From Curtobacterium sp. 9128 (GTDB lineage Bacteria; Actinomycetota; Actinomycetes; Actinomycetales; Microbacteriaceae), in the NCBI RefSeq assembly GCF_900086645.1, contig NZ_LT576451.1:3534001-3598000 (forward strand): a stretch of 64,000 bases of DNA. The letters are read 5' to 3'. Positions 6,873 to 15,115 of this stretch are shown here, in pieces. The translations under genes were made by a program, and so were the position numbers. How positions within the stretch are numbered: the first letter of the stretch is position 1; every line of letters begins with the position of its first letter. The notes beneath the pieces were generated by a model, which saw only the letters and a program-made list of their open reading frames with translations, did no database searches and had not been told where the DNA came from.

Positions 6873-9655
6873 GGTTCGAGGTCGACGGCACCCGGCTCGA
6901 CGTCACGCCCGAACCGGGGCAGGTGCTGCGGACGCTCCTCCGCGAGCACGGGGTCACCTCGGTGAAGAAGGGCTGCGACTCCGGCGACTGCGGCGCGTGC
7001 TCGGTGCTCGTCGACGGGACCCCGGTGCACTCGTGCATCACCCCTGCGCACCGGCTCGAGGGCCGCACCGTCACCACGGCCGCCGGACTCGGCACCCCGG
7101 AGCGGCCGCACCCCGTGCAGCGCGCGTTCGCCGACGCCGCGGCGTTCCAGTGCGGGTTCTGCACCGCGGGCTACGTCGTGACCGCGTCGACGCTCGACGC
7201 CGACGACCTCGACGACCGCCACCGGAAGCTCAAGGGGAACCTCTGCCGGTGCACCGGGTACCGCGCGATCTCCGACGCCCTGGACGGCGTCCGCAACACG
7301 GTGTGCGCCGGCGCCGGAGCAGCGGTCGGGCAGTCCGTCGCCGCCCCTGCCGCGATGCGCATCGTCACCGGGAACGAGGAGTACACGCTCGACGTCAGGA
7401 AGACCGAGGCGCTGCTCCACCTGGCCGTCCTCGGCAGCCCGCACCCGCACGCCCGCATCGTGTCGATCGACACCACCGAGGCCGAGGCGCTCGACGGCGT
7501 CCACACGGTGCTCACCCACCACGACGACCCCGGCGTGCTGTTCTCCACCGGCCGGCACGAGTCCCGCCTCGACGACCCCGACGACACGCTGGTGTTCGAC
7601 AGGGTGCTGCGCTTCCGTGGCCAGCGCGTCGCAGCCGTCGTCGCGGACAGCGTCCGGATCGCCGAGCAGGCGTGCGCGCTCGTCCGCGTCGAGTACGAGG
7701 TCCTGCCGAGCGTGCACGACCCCGACGCCGCGCGCGCTCCTGGTGCGCCGCTCCTGCACGCAGACAAGACGACGGTCGAGCACCGCATCGCAGAACCCGC
7801 TCGCAACGTCGTCGCCGCGCTGCACGGCGAGACCGGGGACGTCGAGCGCGCGCTGGCGGGCTCCGCCGCGACCGTCGACGGCACGTGGACGACGGGTCGC
7901 GTCTCGCACGCCGCGCTCGAGACGCACGCGACGCGCGGTTCCGTCGACACGGACGGGAGGCTCGTGCTGCGGACCGCCACGCAGGTCCCGTTCCTGGTCA
8001 GGGACGAAGTGGCGCGGGTCTTCGGTCTGGACCCGGACCGTGTCCGCGTGGTCGCGAAGCGCGTCGGCGGCGGGTTCGGCGGCAAGCAGGAGATGCTCAC
8101 CGAGGACCTCGTCACCCTCGCGGTGCTCCGCACCGGTCGCAGCGTGCAGTACGAGTTCAGCCGACGTGACGAGTTCACGATCGCCCCGACCCGGCACCCG
8201 ATGCGCGTCCGGGTCCGGCTCGGTGCGACCACGGACGGCACGCTGACGGCGATGCACGTCGACCAGACGATGGACACGGGCGCGTACGGCAACCACGGCG
8301 TCGGCGTGATGTTCCACTCCGTGAGCGAGTCCGTCGCGGTCTACCGATGCCCGGTGAAGCGCGTCGACGCCGAGTCGGTGTACACGAACAACCTGCCGTC
8401 CGGGGCGTTCCGCGGCTACGGGCTCGGGCAGGTCGTGTTCGCGATCGAGTCGGCGATGGACGACCTGGCGCACGAGCTCGGCATCGACCCGATCGAGCTC
8501 CGCCGGCGCAACGTGATCGTGCCGGGCGACCCGCTCGTCGTGACCGACCCGCACGAGGAGTCCGACCTGCGGTGGGAGGGCAGCTACGGGCTCGACCAGT
8601 GCCTGGACCTCGTCGAGGACGCGCTCGCCGCCGGCCCCGTGACCGAGGCACCCGCGATGGACGGGCCACCGCTCGACGACTCCCCGGACTGGGCGACCGG
8701 CACTGGCATCGCGCTCGCCGCCATCGCGACGATGCCGCCACGGGGCCACCACGCCCACACCTCCGTCGAACTCACCGCCGGTGGACGCTACCGGATCGGC
8801 GTCGGGACGGCCGAGTTCGGCAACGGGACGACGACGGTGCACACGCAGCTCGTCGCCACCGCGCTCGGGACCACCCCGGACCGGGTCGACGTGCACCAGT
8901 CCGACACCGATGCAGCGCGCTACGACACCGGGGCGTTCGGGTCGGCGGGCGTCGTCGTCGCCGGCCGAGCCCTGTACGCGGCCGCGCAGGCGCTCCGGGA
9001 GGACATGACCGCGCGGGCGCTCGAGCTCGTCGCCGCGCGGACGCCCAGGACCGCCAGCGGGGTGCTCGGTCCGGCCGTGGTGATCGAGCCCGACGGGGTC
9101 CGCGTGGGTGACGAGCTCGTCGGTGTCGACGAGCTGCTGGCGCACGGTCCGCTCCTCGCGCACGGCACGCACGACGGGACCCCGCGGTCGCTGGCGTTCA
9201 CGGTGCACGGCGCCCGGGTCGCGGTGCACCGTCCCACCGGTGAGGTCCGGGTGTTGCAGAGCGTGCAGGCCGTCGACGCGGGCACCGTGCTGAACCCCGA
9301 GCAGCTCCGCGGCCAGGTCGAGGGCGGTTCGGCGCAGGCGATCGGGTCCACGCTCTACGAAGAGGTGGTCCTCGACGACACCGGGCGGGTGACGACCGAC
9401 AGCTTCCGGGCGTACCGCGTCCCGAAGATCTCCGACGTGCCGCGGACCGAGGTGCGTTTCGCCGCGACCCACGACCCGCTCGGACCACTCGGGGCGAAGT
9501 CGATGAGCGAGGCGCCGTACAACCCCGTGGCGCCGGCGATCGCGAACGCCGTGCGGGACGCCATCGGCGTCCGCCCGTACCGGCTGCCCATGACCCGCGA
9601 CCGGATCTGGGCGCTCGCCACGGGCGTCGGACGGCCCACCGACGGAGGTGCGTGA
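6869..9655 (+). CDS. Fused 2Fe-2S / molybdopterin subunit, xanthine dehydrogenase family
   Basis: A 928-residue catalytic subunit starting with GTG after GGGAGG. The first ~160 residues are a 2Fe-2S protein: plant-type cluster cysteines in GCDSGDCGACS plus the later Cys of VHSC, and the second cluster in CGFC…CRCTG. The rest is the molybdopterin domain, with RVGGGFGGKQE, GAFRGYG and the C-terminal AKSMSEAP glutamate loop that acts as base. The two are separate genes in many bacteria, so this is a fusion that still leaves FAD on its own polypeptide. Neighbours (MobA/MocA-like gene, XdhC, amidohydrolase) point to hydroxylation of a purine or other N-heterocycle; the exact substrate cannot be read from sequence. 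Confidence 0.87.
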   Translation: MRFEVDGTRLDVTPEPGQVLRTLLREHGVTSVKKGCDSGDCGACSVLVDGTPVHSCITPAHRLEGRTVTTAAGLGTPERPHPVQRAFADAAAFQCGFCTAGYVVTASTLDADDLDDRHRKLKGNLCRCTGYRAISDALDGVRNTVCAGAGAAVGQSVAAPAAMRIVTGNEEYTLDVRKTEALLHLAVLGSPHPHARIVSIDTTEAEALDGVHTVLTHHDDPGVLFSTGRHESRLDDPDDTLVFDRVLRFRGQRVAAVVADSVRIAEQACALVRVEYEVLPSVHDPDAARAPGAPLLHADKTTVEHRIAEPARNVVAALHGETGDVERALAGSAATVDGTWTTGRVSHAALETHATRGSVDTDGRLVLRTATQVPFLVRDEVARVFGLDPDRVRVVAKRVGGGFGGKQEMLTEDLVTLAVLRTGRSVQYEFSRRDEFTIAPTRHPMRVRVRLGATTDGTLTAMHVDQTMDTGAYGNHGVGVMFHSVSESVAVYRCPVKRVDAESVYTNNLPSGAFRGYGLGQVVFAIESAMDDLAHELGIDPIELRRRNVIVPGDPLVVTDPHEESDLRWEGSYGLDQCLDLVEDALAAGPVTEAPAMDGPPLDDSPDWATGTGIALAAIATMPPRGHHAHTSVELTAGGRYRIGVGTAEFGNGTTTVHTQLVATALGTTPDRVDVHQSDTDAARYDTGAFGSAGVVVAGRALYAAAQALREDMTARALELVAARTPRTASGVLGPAVVIEPDGVRVGDELVGVDELLAHGPLLAHGTHDGTPRSLAFTVHGARVAVHRPTGEVRVLQSVQAVDAGTVLNPEQLRGQVEGGSAQAIGSTLYEEVVLDDTGRVTTDSFRAYRVPKISDVPRTEVRFAATHDPLGPLGAKSMSEAPYNPVAPAIANAVRDAIGVRPYRLPMTRDRIWALATGVGRPTDGGA

Positions 9656-10665
9656 TGTTCGAACTCGCACCGCGCCTCCTGGCCGTGCTCGACGGCGGCG
9701 ACCCCGTCGTCGTCGCGACCGCCGTCGACGTCACGGGCAGTGCGCCCAGCGGGGCAGGCACCTCGATGGCGCTGCTCCCCGACGGACAGGTCGTCGGGAC
9801 GATCTCCGGCGGGTGCATCGAGGGGTCGCTGTTCCTGACCGCCGAGGAGGTCCGGTCGACCGGGGAGCCGGTGCTCGAACGGTTCGGGTTCGAGGACCCC
9901 GCCGACGCGGTCTGGGCCCCGGGGCTGCGGTGCGGCGGACGGGTCGAGGTACTCGTGCACCGCATCGATCCGTCGGACCGGGTCGTCGTCCGAGCACTCC
10001 GCGCGGCTGCTGCCGGGGACCCCGTGTCCATGGGACTGTCGCTCGAACCCGGCACGCTCGCTGCCACCGACCGCTGCGACGGACGCGTCTTCACCGAGCA
10101 CGCCGACGTGCGCGCACGGTGCATCGTCGTCGGTGCCGTCGAGTTCGCGGTCGCCGTCACCAACACGGCGGCGATGCTCGGCCACGCCGTCACCGTGGTC
10201 GACCCGCGCCCGGTGTTCCTGACCGACGAACGGTTCCCCGCCGCCCGGGAGCGCATCGTCGGCTGGCCGCCGCGGGTGCTGGCCGACCTGCCGATCGACG
10301 AGCGGACCGCCGTGGTGCTGCTGTCGCACGACGACCGGTTCGACGCCGCCGTGATCGACCTCGCACTCCGACGCGGAGCCGGGTACGTCGGCGCGATGGG
10401 CTCCCGCGCGACGCACGCCCGCCGGCTCACCGTGCTCCACGAGCTCGAGACCCCGGACCTCGACCGACTGCGCTCCCCCATCGGACTCGACATCGGTGCG
10501 ACGACCCCTGCCGAGATGGCGATCTCGATCATGGCCGAGGTGATCGCGGTGCGCACCGGTGCATCCGGTCGGCCACTCGTCGACGGCGCCGGGCCGATCC
10601 ACGCCCCGGCGTTCCGGGGACCTGCCCGCGCGGCTGTTGGTGACCGTGTGGAAACACCCTCGTGA
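9655..10665 (+). CDS. xdhC: XdhC/CoxI-family molybdenum cofactor chaperone
   Basis: A 336-residue protein with the N-terminal XdhC_CoxI domain (TGSAPSGAGTSM, ISGGCIEGSL) and a C-terminal Rossmann-type XdhC_C domain (GYVGAMGSRATHARR). XdhC proteins bind molybdenum cofactor, help sulfurate it and insert it into the large subunit. It starts inside the preceding stop (GTGATG at 9652-9657), so ATG 9655 or GTG 9652 are both possible. The usual GAGHVA nucleotide loop is altered to VGAVEFA, so dinucleotide binding may be weak. Confidence 0.82.
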   Translation: MFELAPRLLAVLDGGDPVVVATAVDVTGSAPSGAGTSMALLPDGQVVGTISGGCIEGSLFLTAEEVRSTGEPVLERFGFEDPADAVWAPGLRCGGRVEVLVHRIDPSDRVVVRALRAAAAGDPVSMGLSLEPGTLAATDRCDGRVFTEHADVRARCIVVGAVEFAVAVTNTAAMLGHAVTVVDPRPVFLTDERFPAARERIVGWPPRVLADLPIDERTAVVLLSHDDRFDAAVIDLALRRGAGYVGAMGSRATHARRLTVLHELETPDLDRLRSPIGLDIGATTPAEMAISIMAEVIAVRTGASGRPLVDGAGPIHAPAFRGPARAAVGDRVETPS

Positions 10666-10688
10666 CACGCGCTCAATACCGTCGGAGC

Positions 10689-12086
10689 ATGCCCCAGATC
10701 CTGATCCGCGGCGGATGGGTCCTCACCGCCGCCCCCGACCACAGCGACACCCCGGCCGCGATCCGCGACGGTGCGGTCCTGCTCGACGGCGACCGCATCG
10801 CCGCGGTCGGGACCTTCGCGGCCCTGTCCGCCGCGCACCCCTCGGCGACGGTCCGCGGCGGCTCGAACGACATCGTGACGCCCGGCTTCGTGAACACGCA
10901 CGGGCACTTCAGCGAGGGGCTCATCACCGGGATCGGCTCGCAGTACACGCTGTGGGAGTGGCTGCAGGAGCTCATCTCGCACGTCAACCCCGTGATGACC
11001 CGCGACAAGGCGTACGCCGGCACGATGCTCCAGGGCATCCAGATGCTCCGCAGCGGCGTCACCACCGCGAACGACATGTTCTGCTCGGACCCGATCCCCG
11101 GCGAACCGGCCACCCTCGGTGTCGTCCGGGCGCTCGAGGAACTCGGGCTCCGCGGCGTCGTCTCGTTCGGGTCGGGCGACGTCGACCGCGGCTTCGGACC
11201 CGGCCCGATCCTGGAGGAGTTCGACGCGCTCCGCGAGACCGCCGACGCCAGTCGCTACAGCACCTTCCGGGTCGGCATGTCCTCCATCGGGCGCTACACC
11301 GACGCGGCGTGGGAGTCGCACATCGAGTACGCCGTCGCGGGCGGCCACGGCATCCACGTCCACGTCCACGAGGTCCGCGAGGAGGTCACCGCCGCCCGCC
11401 AGCGCACCGGCCGCACGGTCGTCGGGCACGCCGAGGCCACCGGGATGTTCCAGGTGCCCGTGATCGCCGCACACAGCGTGTGGATGGACCGCGACGATCG
11501 CGAGCGCTACGCCGCGAACGGGGTCGGCGTCGCGCACAACCCCGTCGCGAACGGCATCCTCGCCAGCGGCATCGCCCCCGTCGCAGAACTCCGCGCGCTC
11601 GGCGTGCCCGTCGGCATCGGGGTCGACGGCCCGGCCTCGAACGACTCGCAGGACTTCCTGCAGGCGATGAAGACCGCTGCACTCCTCGCCCGCATCCGTG
11701 ACCTGCAGGCCACCGCGATGAGTGCGCGCGAGGCGTTCGAGATGGCCACCATCGGCGGTGCCGCTGCGCTCCGCATGGAGGACTCCATCGGGTCGCTCGA
11801 ACCGGGGAAGCGTGCGGACGTCGTCGTGTTCGACGGGGAGAGCCCGACGCTCGCGAACGTCCACGACCCCTACCAGGCCGTGGTCTTCGTGGCGGGCAGT
11901 CGGGAGATCGAGGACGTGTGGGTGGACGGGTCGTTGAGCCTCGAGCACGGCGAGGTGACCCGCGTCGACGTGCGGGAGGCCGTCGCACGGGCCCGCCCGC
12001 TCGCTCGGCAGCTCGTCGCCGAAGCCGGACTCGAGCGCCTGTCGGTGCTGAACGGCGGGGCGTTGGACGACACGGAGCGGCCGTAG
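10689..12086 (+). CDS. Amidohydrolase (deaminase/chlorohydrolase-like)
   Basis: A 465-residue metal-dependent hydrolase of the amidohydrolase superfamily (SsnA/TrzN/AtzA-like group). The metal ligands are visible: the HxH pair in FVNTHGHF, a third His in HVHVHE, a His in AAHSVWMD, and the Asp in GVDGPASND. These enzymes deaminate or dechlorinate N-heterocycles. I chose ATG 10689, which lies about 10 nt after a CAATAC box; a GTG at 10662 overlapping the xdhC stop would add nine basic residues. Together with the molybdenum hydroxylase it could process a purine or triazine-like base. A perfect terminator follows. Confidence 0.8.
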   Translation: MPQILIRGGWVLTAAPDHSDTPAAIRDGAVLLDGDRIAAVGTFAALSAAHPSATVRGGSNDIVTPGFVNTHGHFSEGLITGIGSQYTLWEWLQELISHVNPVMTRDKAYAGTMLQGIQMLRSGVTTANDMFCSDPIPGEPATLGVVRALEELGLRGVVSFGSGDVDRGFGPGPILEEFDALRETADASRYSTFRVGMSSIGRYTDAAWESHIEYAVAGGHGIHVHVHEVREEVTAARQRTGRTVVGHAEATGMFQVPVIAAHSVWMDRDDRERYAANGVGVAHNPVANGILASGIAPVAELRALGVPVGIGVDGPASNDSQDFLQAMKTAALLARIRDLQATAMSAREAFEMATIGGAAALRMEDSIGSLEPGKRADVVVFDGESPTLANVHDPYQAVVFVAGSREIEDVWVDGSLSLEHGEVTRVDVREAVARARPLARQLVAEAGLERLSVLNGGALDDTERP

Positions 12087-12099
12087 CCGCCGACGACGC

Positions 12100-12132
12100 A
12101 ACAGGCCCCGGCGGGATCCGCCGGGGCCTGTT
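12100..12132 (+). terminator. Intrinsic terminator after the amidohydrolase
   Basis: Perfect 15-bp stem AACAGGCCCCGGCGG with a GAT loop. The words after it (TGCTGTTCGGTGT) recur after the terminator at 53560-53588, near the other prophage end. Confidence 0.82.
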
Positions 12133-12164
12133 GCTGTTCGGTGTCGTACCCGCAATCGGGGCAC

Positions 12165-12213
12165 TGTGCGCTCGAAGGGACTCGAACCCCCAACCTTCTG
12201 ATCCGTAGTCAGA
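12165..12213. repeat. attL core (49 bp, 3' end of tRNA-Arg)
   Basis: Identical over 49 bp to 53648-53696. It holds the anticodon loop through the 3' end of tRNA-Arg on the minus strand but no 5' half, so it is the displaced fragment and not a working tRNA. Confidence 0.93.
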
Positions 12214-12231
12214 AGAATCGTGGCCGATCCG

Positions 12232-12261
12232 CCTTGCAAACTGTCAGATATGGCTACTATC
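12232..12261 (+). promoter_or_regulatory. Possible promoter at the left prophage end
   Basis: TTGCAA followed after 15 nt by TACTAT in the A/T-richer DNA just inside attL. The spacing is short. It could drive a long leader to the integrase or be exposed only in the circular form. Confidence 0.35.
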
Positions 12262-12317
12262 GTGTCATACGTGCTCACAGCGGCCTGCACAAGCCGATGC
12301 CAATGTCTACACGAATC

Positions 12318-12328
12318 GGCTACACCTG
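12318..12328. repeat. Putative integrase arm site, left
   Basis: GGCTACACCTG, the same 11 bp in the same orientation as two adjacent copies at 53613-53636, just outside the core at the other end. In circular attP these would flank the core on both sides, as arm-type sites of tyrosine recombinases do. Assignment is inference. Confidence 0.5.
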
Positions 12329-12341
12329 CAGCACGAGAAAG

Positions 12342-12371
12342 GGGGCCGCGACCCTGCCAGGTCACGGCCCC
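12342..12371 (+). terminator. Strong hairpin ahead of the integrase
   Basis: GGGGCCGCGACC and GGTCACGGCCCC (11 of 12 pairs) around a 6-nt loop. In circular phage DNA it could end transcription coming from the right end before the integrase, or attenuate the integrase leader. Confidence 0.5.
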
Positions 12372-12529
12372 GCACCCCACCAGTGAAGCAAGCACCGGAG
12401 GAACACGATGCACGGTAGCGCCAGCCACCGACGTAGAAGAACCACGCACACGGGCGTCCTGAGTGACGGTCGATGGAGCGCGCACGACAGAAGATGATCC
12501 GGCGCTGCGGCGCCCCGGGAGGAGCACCC

Positions 12530-13858
12530 GTGACAAACCGCACCCGCGGCAAGGGCGAGGGCGCCGTCTACCGAGTCCCGGCAGACAGGACGCTCCCCCT
12601 CGAGTACTGGACCGCGAGCATCGAGCTCCCCGGTCGAGACGGGAAGCGGCGCCGGAAGGTCGTCCGGTCGAAGGACAAGGCGACCGTCCTCAAACAGCTC
12701 CGCGCACTGCAGCGAGACCTCGAGCGGTCCGGAGATCTGCCGACAGCGTCGGTGACCCTCGGCGCATGGATGAAGCTCTGGTACGACGAGATCGCCGTGC
12801 ACCGGCTCGCACCGAAGACGGCCGCCGGGTACAAGTCGGCGATCCGCCAGCACATCATCCCGGCGATCGGGAACGTGCGCCTCGACAAGCTCGAGCCGAA
12901 GCACGTCCGCGACCTCAACCGCGCGATCCGCGCGAAGGGCCGCGGCGCCTCTACCGCCTTGCAGGCACACCGGATCCTCGGCGTCGCCCTCCGCGACGCC
13001 GAGCGTGAGGGCCGAGTCACCCGCAACGTCACGACGCTCCTCGACGCTCCGCGCCGCGCTCACGTCACCCTCGTCACCCTCGACGCCGCCGCCGGCGTCC
13101 GTATCCTCGAACGGGCGGCCCGCGAAGACGTGCGGATGGGGTCTCGGTGGGCCGCGGCGCTCCTCACGGGCGCCCGGCAGGGCGAGCTGCTCGGCCTCGA
13201 GGTCGACCGGGTGACCGACCGCCTCGACCTATCCTGGCAACTGCAGCGGCTGACCTGGTCGCACGGCTGCAACCCGCGCGACCCTGAGCAGCCACGGTGC
13301 GGTCGGAAGCGCGGGACGGACTGCCCAGACCGTTTCCTCCGCGCACCCGAGGATCACGAGCACCGGCACCTCACCGGCGGCCTGTGGCTCTCACGGCCGA
13401 AGTCACGCGCGGGCTGGCGCGACATCCCCCTCGTCGAGCCGCTCCGCTCGATCATCGAGCGTCGACTCATCGCCTCCGCCAGCGAGCCGAACCCGCACGG
13501 GCTGCTCTGGACCGCCGAACGGAAGAGGACGCCATACGTGGTGACACTGCGGCCGCTCGACGGGTCCCCGATCGATCCGGCGAAGGACAACTACGCGTGG
13601 CATGCGCTGCTCACGTCCGTCGGCGTGCGGGACGCTCGGCTCCACGACGCCCGGCACACGACGGCGACCCTGCTCTACGAGGCGAACGTGCCCGAGCCGA
13701 TCATCATGGAGATCCTCGGCCAGTCGACGCTGTCCGTGACGCGCGGCTATCGGTCGCGGGGAAACCACGCCCTGCTAGGCGACGCTCTCGCCAAGGTGTC
13801 GGCCCTGCTGACGTCGGACGTTCCACCAGACGCGCCACAGCTTGCCGCTCACGCCTAG
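12530..13858 (+). CDS. int: Tyrosine site-specific integrase
   Basis: A 442-residue phage integrase. GTG 12530 has GGGAGGAG 6 nt upstream and puts the basic arm-binding domain (RGKGEGAVYR) at the N terminus; earlier ATGs at 12473 and 12494 lack this. Middle: core-binding SAM-like domain (residues ~75-160). C-terminal catalytic domain with the first Arg in TGARQGELLG (~215), the HxxR pair in LHDARHTTA (~371) and the nucleophile Tyr in TRGYRSRG (~406). An insertion with five cysteines (CNPRDPEQPRC…CPD) lies between the first Arg and HxxR. It sits next to attL and should catalyse integration and, with a directionality factor, excision. Its 3' end overlaps the convergent ImmA/IrrE gene by 84 bp. 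Confidence 0.93.
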   Translation: MTNRTRGKGEGAVYRVPADRTLPLEYWTASIELPGRDGKRRRKVVRSKDKATVLKQLRALQRDLERSGDLPTASVTLGAWMKLWYDEIAVHRLAPKTAAGYKSAIRQHIIPAIGNVRLDKLEPKHVRDLNRAIRAKGRGASTALQAHRILGVALRDAEREGRVTRNVTTLLDAPRRAHVTLVTLDAAAGVRILERAAREDVRMGSRWAAALLTGARQGELLGLEVDRVTDRLDLSWQLQRLTWSHGCNPRDPEQPRCGRKRGTDCPDRFLRAPEDHEHRHLTGGLWLSRPKSRAGWRDIPLVEPLRSIIERRLIASASEPNPHGLLWTAERKRTPYVVTLRPLDGSPIDPAKDNYAWHALLTSVGVRDARLHDARHTTATLLYEANVPEPIIMEILGQSTLSVTRGYRSRGNHALLGDALAKVSALLTSDVPPDAPQLAAHA

Positions 13859-14170
13859 CTCCGCGGCAATGCGGGCGGGGTCCTGCGTCCAGGCGCACAC
13901 CTCGCGTGCGCGGTCCTCGTCGACGAGGTGCTCAGCGGCGTAGCGGTCGGCCTGCGTCTCGTGCTTCGGCCGGTCATCGCGATGGCCGAGCACGGCGTGG
14001 CCGAGTTCATGGGCGAGTGCCGCGCGATCGTGTACGGCGCGGAGCTTCGACCGGACGACGATGACGTTGTGGTCGGGGATCCACAGACCATTCGCGGTGC
14101 GGATCGGGCTGTGAAGCACTTCGATCCCGAGCTGCGCGGCGTGTTCGTACGGGTCGTACAGATCCCTCAC
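13775..14170 (-). CDS. ImmA/IrrE-family metallopeptidase
   Basis: A 131-residue zinc peptidase with HELGH at residues 54-58 and a downstream acidic His/Glu region (KHETQADRYAAE). Enzymes of this family, such as ImmA of ICEBs1, cut the partner repressor and trigger induction. It starts 11 bp after the repressor gene on the same strand, so the pair forms an immunity/induction switch. GTG start at 14170 preceded by GGGGAAGG. The last 84 bp lie inside the integrase gene on the other strand. Confidence 0.88.
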   Translation of the reverse strand: MRDLYDPYEHAAQLGIEVLHSPIRTANGLWIPDHNVIVVRSKLRAVHDRAALAHELGHAVLGHRDDRPKHETQADRYAAEHLVDEDRAREVCAWTQDPARIAAELGVSGKLWRVWWNVRRQQGRHLGESVA

Positions 14171-14181
14171 CCTTCCCCAGG

Positions 14182-14574
14182 TCAGTCGGTTTCGTCCGTC
14201 TCCGACTCAGGATCGATCCCGGTGGCGGCGTGATCGATGGTGAGTCGATCGAGCTCCTCAGCCGACATCTGTCGCGGATGAAGCCTGGCGACATTGTCAC
14301 CCTCAGCCTCTGACACTGCGGCGTCGTGGAGCATCAGAGTCGCGTCGTCGACCGCCTCCTGCAGGAGCTTCGCCGGTGGCGCGCCGATCGCTTCCGCGAT
14401 CCGCACGAACTTGTCCTGCGGAAGCGCGAGCTTTGCCTGCATGTACCGGTCGATGGTGCTCTTGCTGATCCCCGTGCGGTCCGCGATGTCCTGCCTGCTG
14501 AGCCCCTTCTTCGCGTACGCGCCCTGCATGACAGCGGCGAGGGCGGGGGTGATGAAGTCAGCGAGATCTGGCAC
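14182..14574 (-). CDS. Prophage repressor (Cro/C1-type HTH)
   Basis: A 130-residue DNA-binding protein with a Cro/C1 HTH over residues ~12-66 (GLSRQDIADRTGISKSTIDRY) and an acidic tail likely to be the contact or cleavage region for the ImmA/IrrE partner. GTG 14574 lies 6 nt after TACTGT, so the mRNA is probably leaderless, which suits a gene expressed in the lysogen. It faces the Cro-like gene across a 104-bp operator region. Confidence 0.88.
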   Translation of the reverse strand: MPDLADFITPALAAVMQGAYAKKGLSRQDIADRTGISKSTIDRYMQAKLALPQDKFVRIAEAIGAPPAKLLQEAVDDATLMLHDAAVSEAEGDNVARLHPRQMSAEELDRLTIDHAATGIDPESETDETD

Positions 14575-14580
14575 TCCACA

Positions 14581-14671
14581 ACAGTACCCCCCGTTTCGTC
14601 ACACTTTGTAGGCAAATCCGCCGAAAAAGTTGCTCTACCCGCTTGCACAAGTCGCATACGCCTACTAAGTT
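14581..14671. promoter_or_regulatory. Divergent immunity promoters with paired operators
   Basis: Rightward promoter: TTGCAC (14643-14648), 17-nt spacer, TAAGTT (14666-14671), then 7 nt to GTG 14679. Leftward promoter: TACTGT (minus strand, 14581-14586), 6 nt before the repressor GTG. Two related 15-bp words in opposite orientation, ACTTTGTAGGCAAAT (14603-14617) and ACTTAGTAGGCGTAT (complement of 14656-14670), match at 12 of 15 bases. One covers the leftward -35 region, the other the rightward -10, as expected for repressor/Cro operators. Confidence 0.75.
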
Positions 14672-14678
14672 AGCGGAT

Positions 14679-14897
14679 GTGAGTACAAGAAGAACGGCCA
14701 CGGAGATGAGCGCGCGAATCCGTGCCGCCATCGTCGCCCGTGGCACCGACACGGAGAGCGTTGCAACCGCCGTCGGCATGCGCGCGTCTGAGCTCGATGA
14801 GCACCTCACCCGAGGTGACCTCTCGATGCCAGACGTCGTGCGTGTCGGCGGCGTTCTGCTTCTCTCCCCGACCGACCTCTACGGAGACGCAGCATGA
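14679..14897 (+). CDS. Cro-like small DNA-binding protein
   Basis: A 72-residue protein, first gene of the early rightward operon, starting at GTG 14679 in a leaderless arrangement. The helical segment RIRAAIVARGTDTESVATAV then MRASELDEHLTRGD resembles the HTH of small phage Cro/antirepressor proteins. Its likely role is to bind the shared operators and favour lytic growth. It ends in ATGATG overlapping the next gene. An ATG at 14706 is an alternative start. Confidence 0.6.
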   Translation: MSTRRTATEMSARIRAAIVARGTDTESVATAVGMRASELDEHLTRGDLSMPDVVRVGGVLLLSPTDLYGDAA

Positions 14898-15115
14898 TGA
14901 TGCACGCACCGAACCTCGAGAGGTTCGCCTACTCGATCCCCAACTTCGCGACCACCGTCGACGTGTCCGAGGACACCGTCCGGAAGGCGATCAACGACGG
15001 AGCCCTCAAGGCGAGATACCCGACCGAGGCAGGCCGTAAGCCGATCATCTTCCGCGAGGACGCGATCGAGTGGCTGCAGAACCTCCCTACGGAGAAGCCG
15101 GGGGCCGCGGCATGA
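14894..15115 (+). CDS. Excisionase-like helix-turn-helix protein
   Basis: A 73-residue protein with a MerR/excisionase-type HTH: VDVSEDTVRKAINDGALKARY followed by an EDAIEWLQ helix. Such proteins bind prophage ends or early operators. It could be the directionality factor for the integrase or an early regulator. The start is one of three consecutive ATGs at 14894-14902, and the end overlaps the next gene by ATGA. Confidence 0.65.
   Translation: MMMHAPNLERFAYSIPNFATTVDVSEDTVRKAINDGALKARYPTEAGRKPIIFREDAIEWLQNLPTEKPGAAA

Noticed and set aside
5963-9670. 1235-codon open frame on the minus strand
   Set aside because: It is antisense to the molybdenum hydroxylase genes; high-GC codon bias on one strand opens long frames on the other. 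Protein is Arg/Gly/Val-rich without domains.
12165-12213. Second tRNA-Arg gene at the left prophage end
   Set aside because: Only the 49-nt 3' part is present; acceptor 5' strand and D arm are missing, so it is attL.
9198-12536. 1112-codon minus-strand frame crossing attL
   Set aside because: Shadow of XdhC, the amidohydrolase and flanking DNA; no domain and it crosses a terminator and the prophage boundary.
13775-14574. Type II toxin-antitoxin pair
   Set aside because: HELGH peptidase plus HTH gene beside an integrase and divergent early genes is the immunity/induction arrangement; ImmA/IrrE with repressor explains it better.
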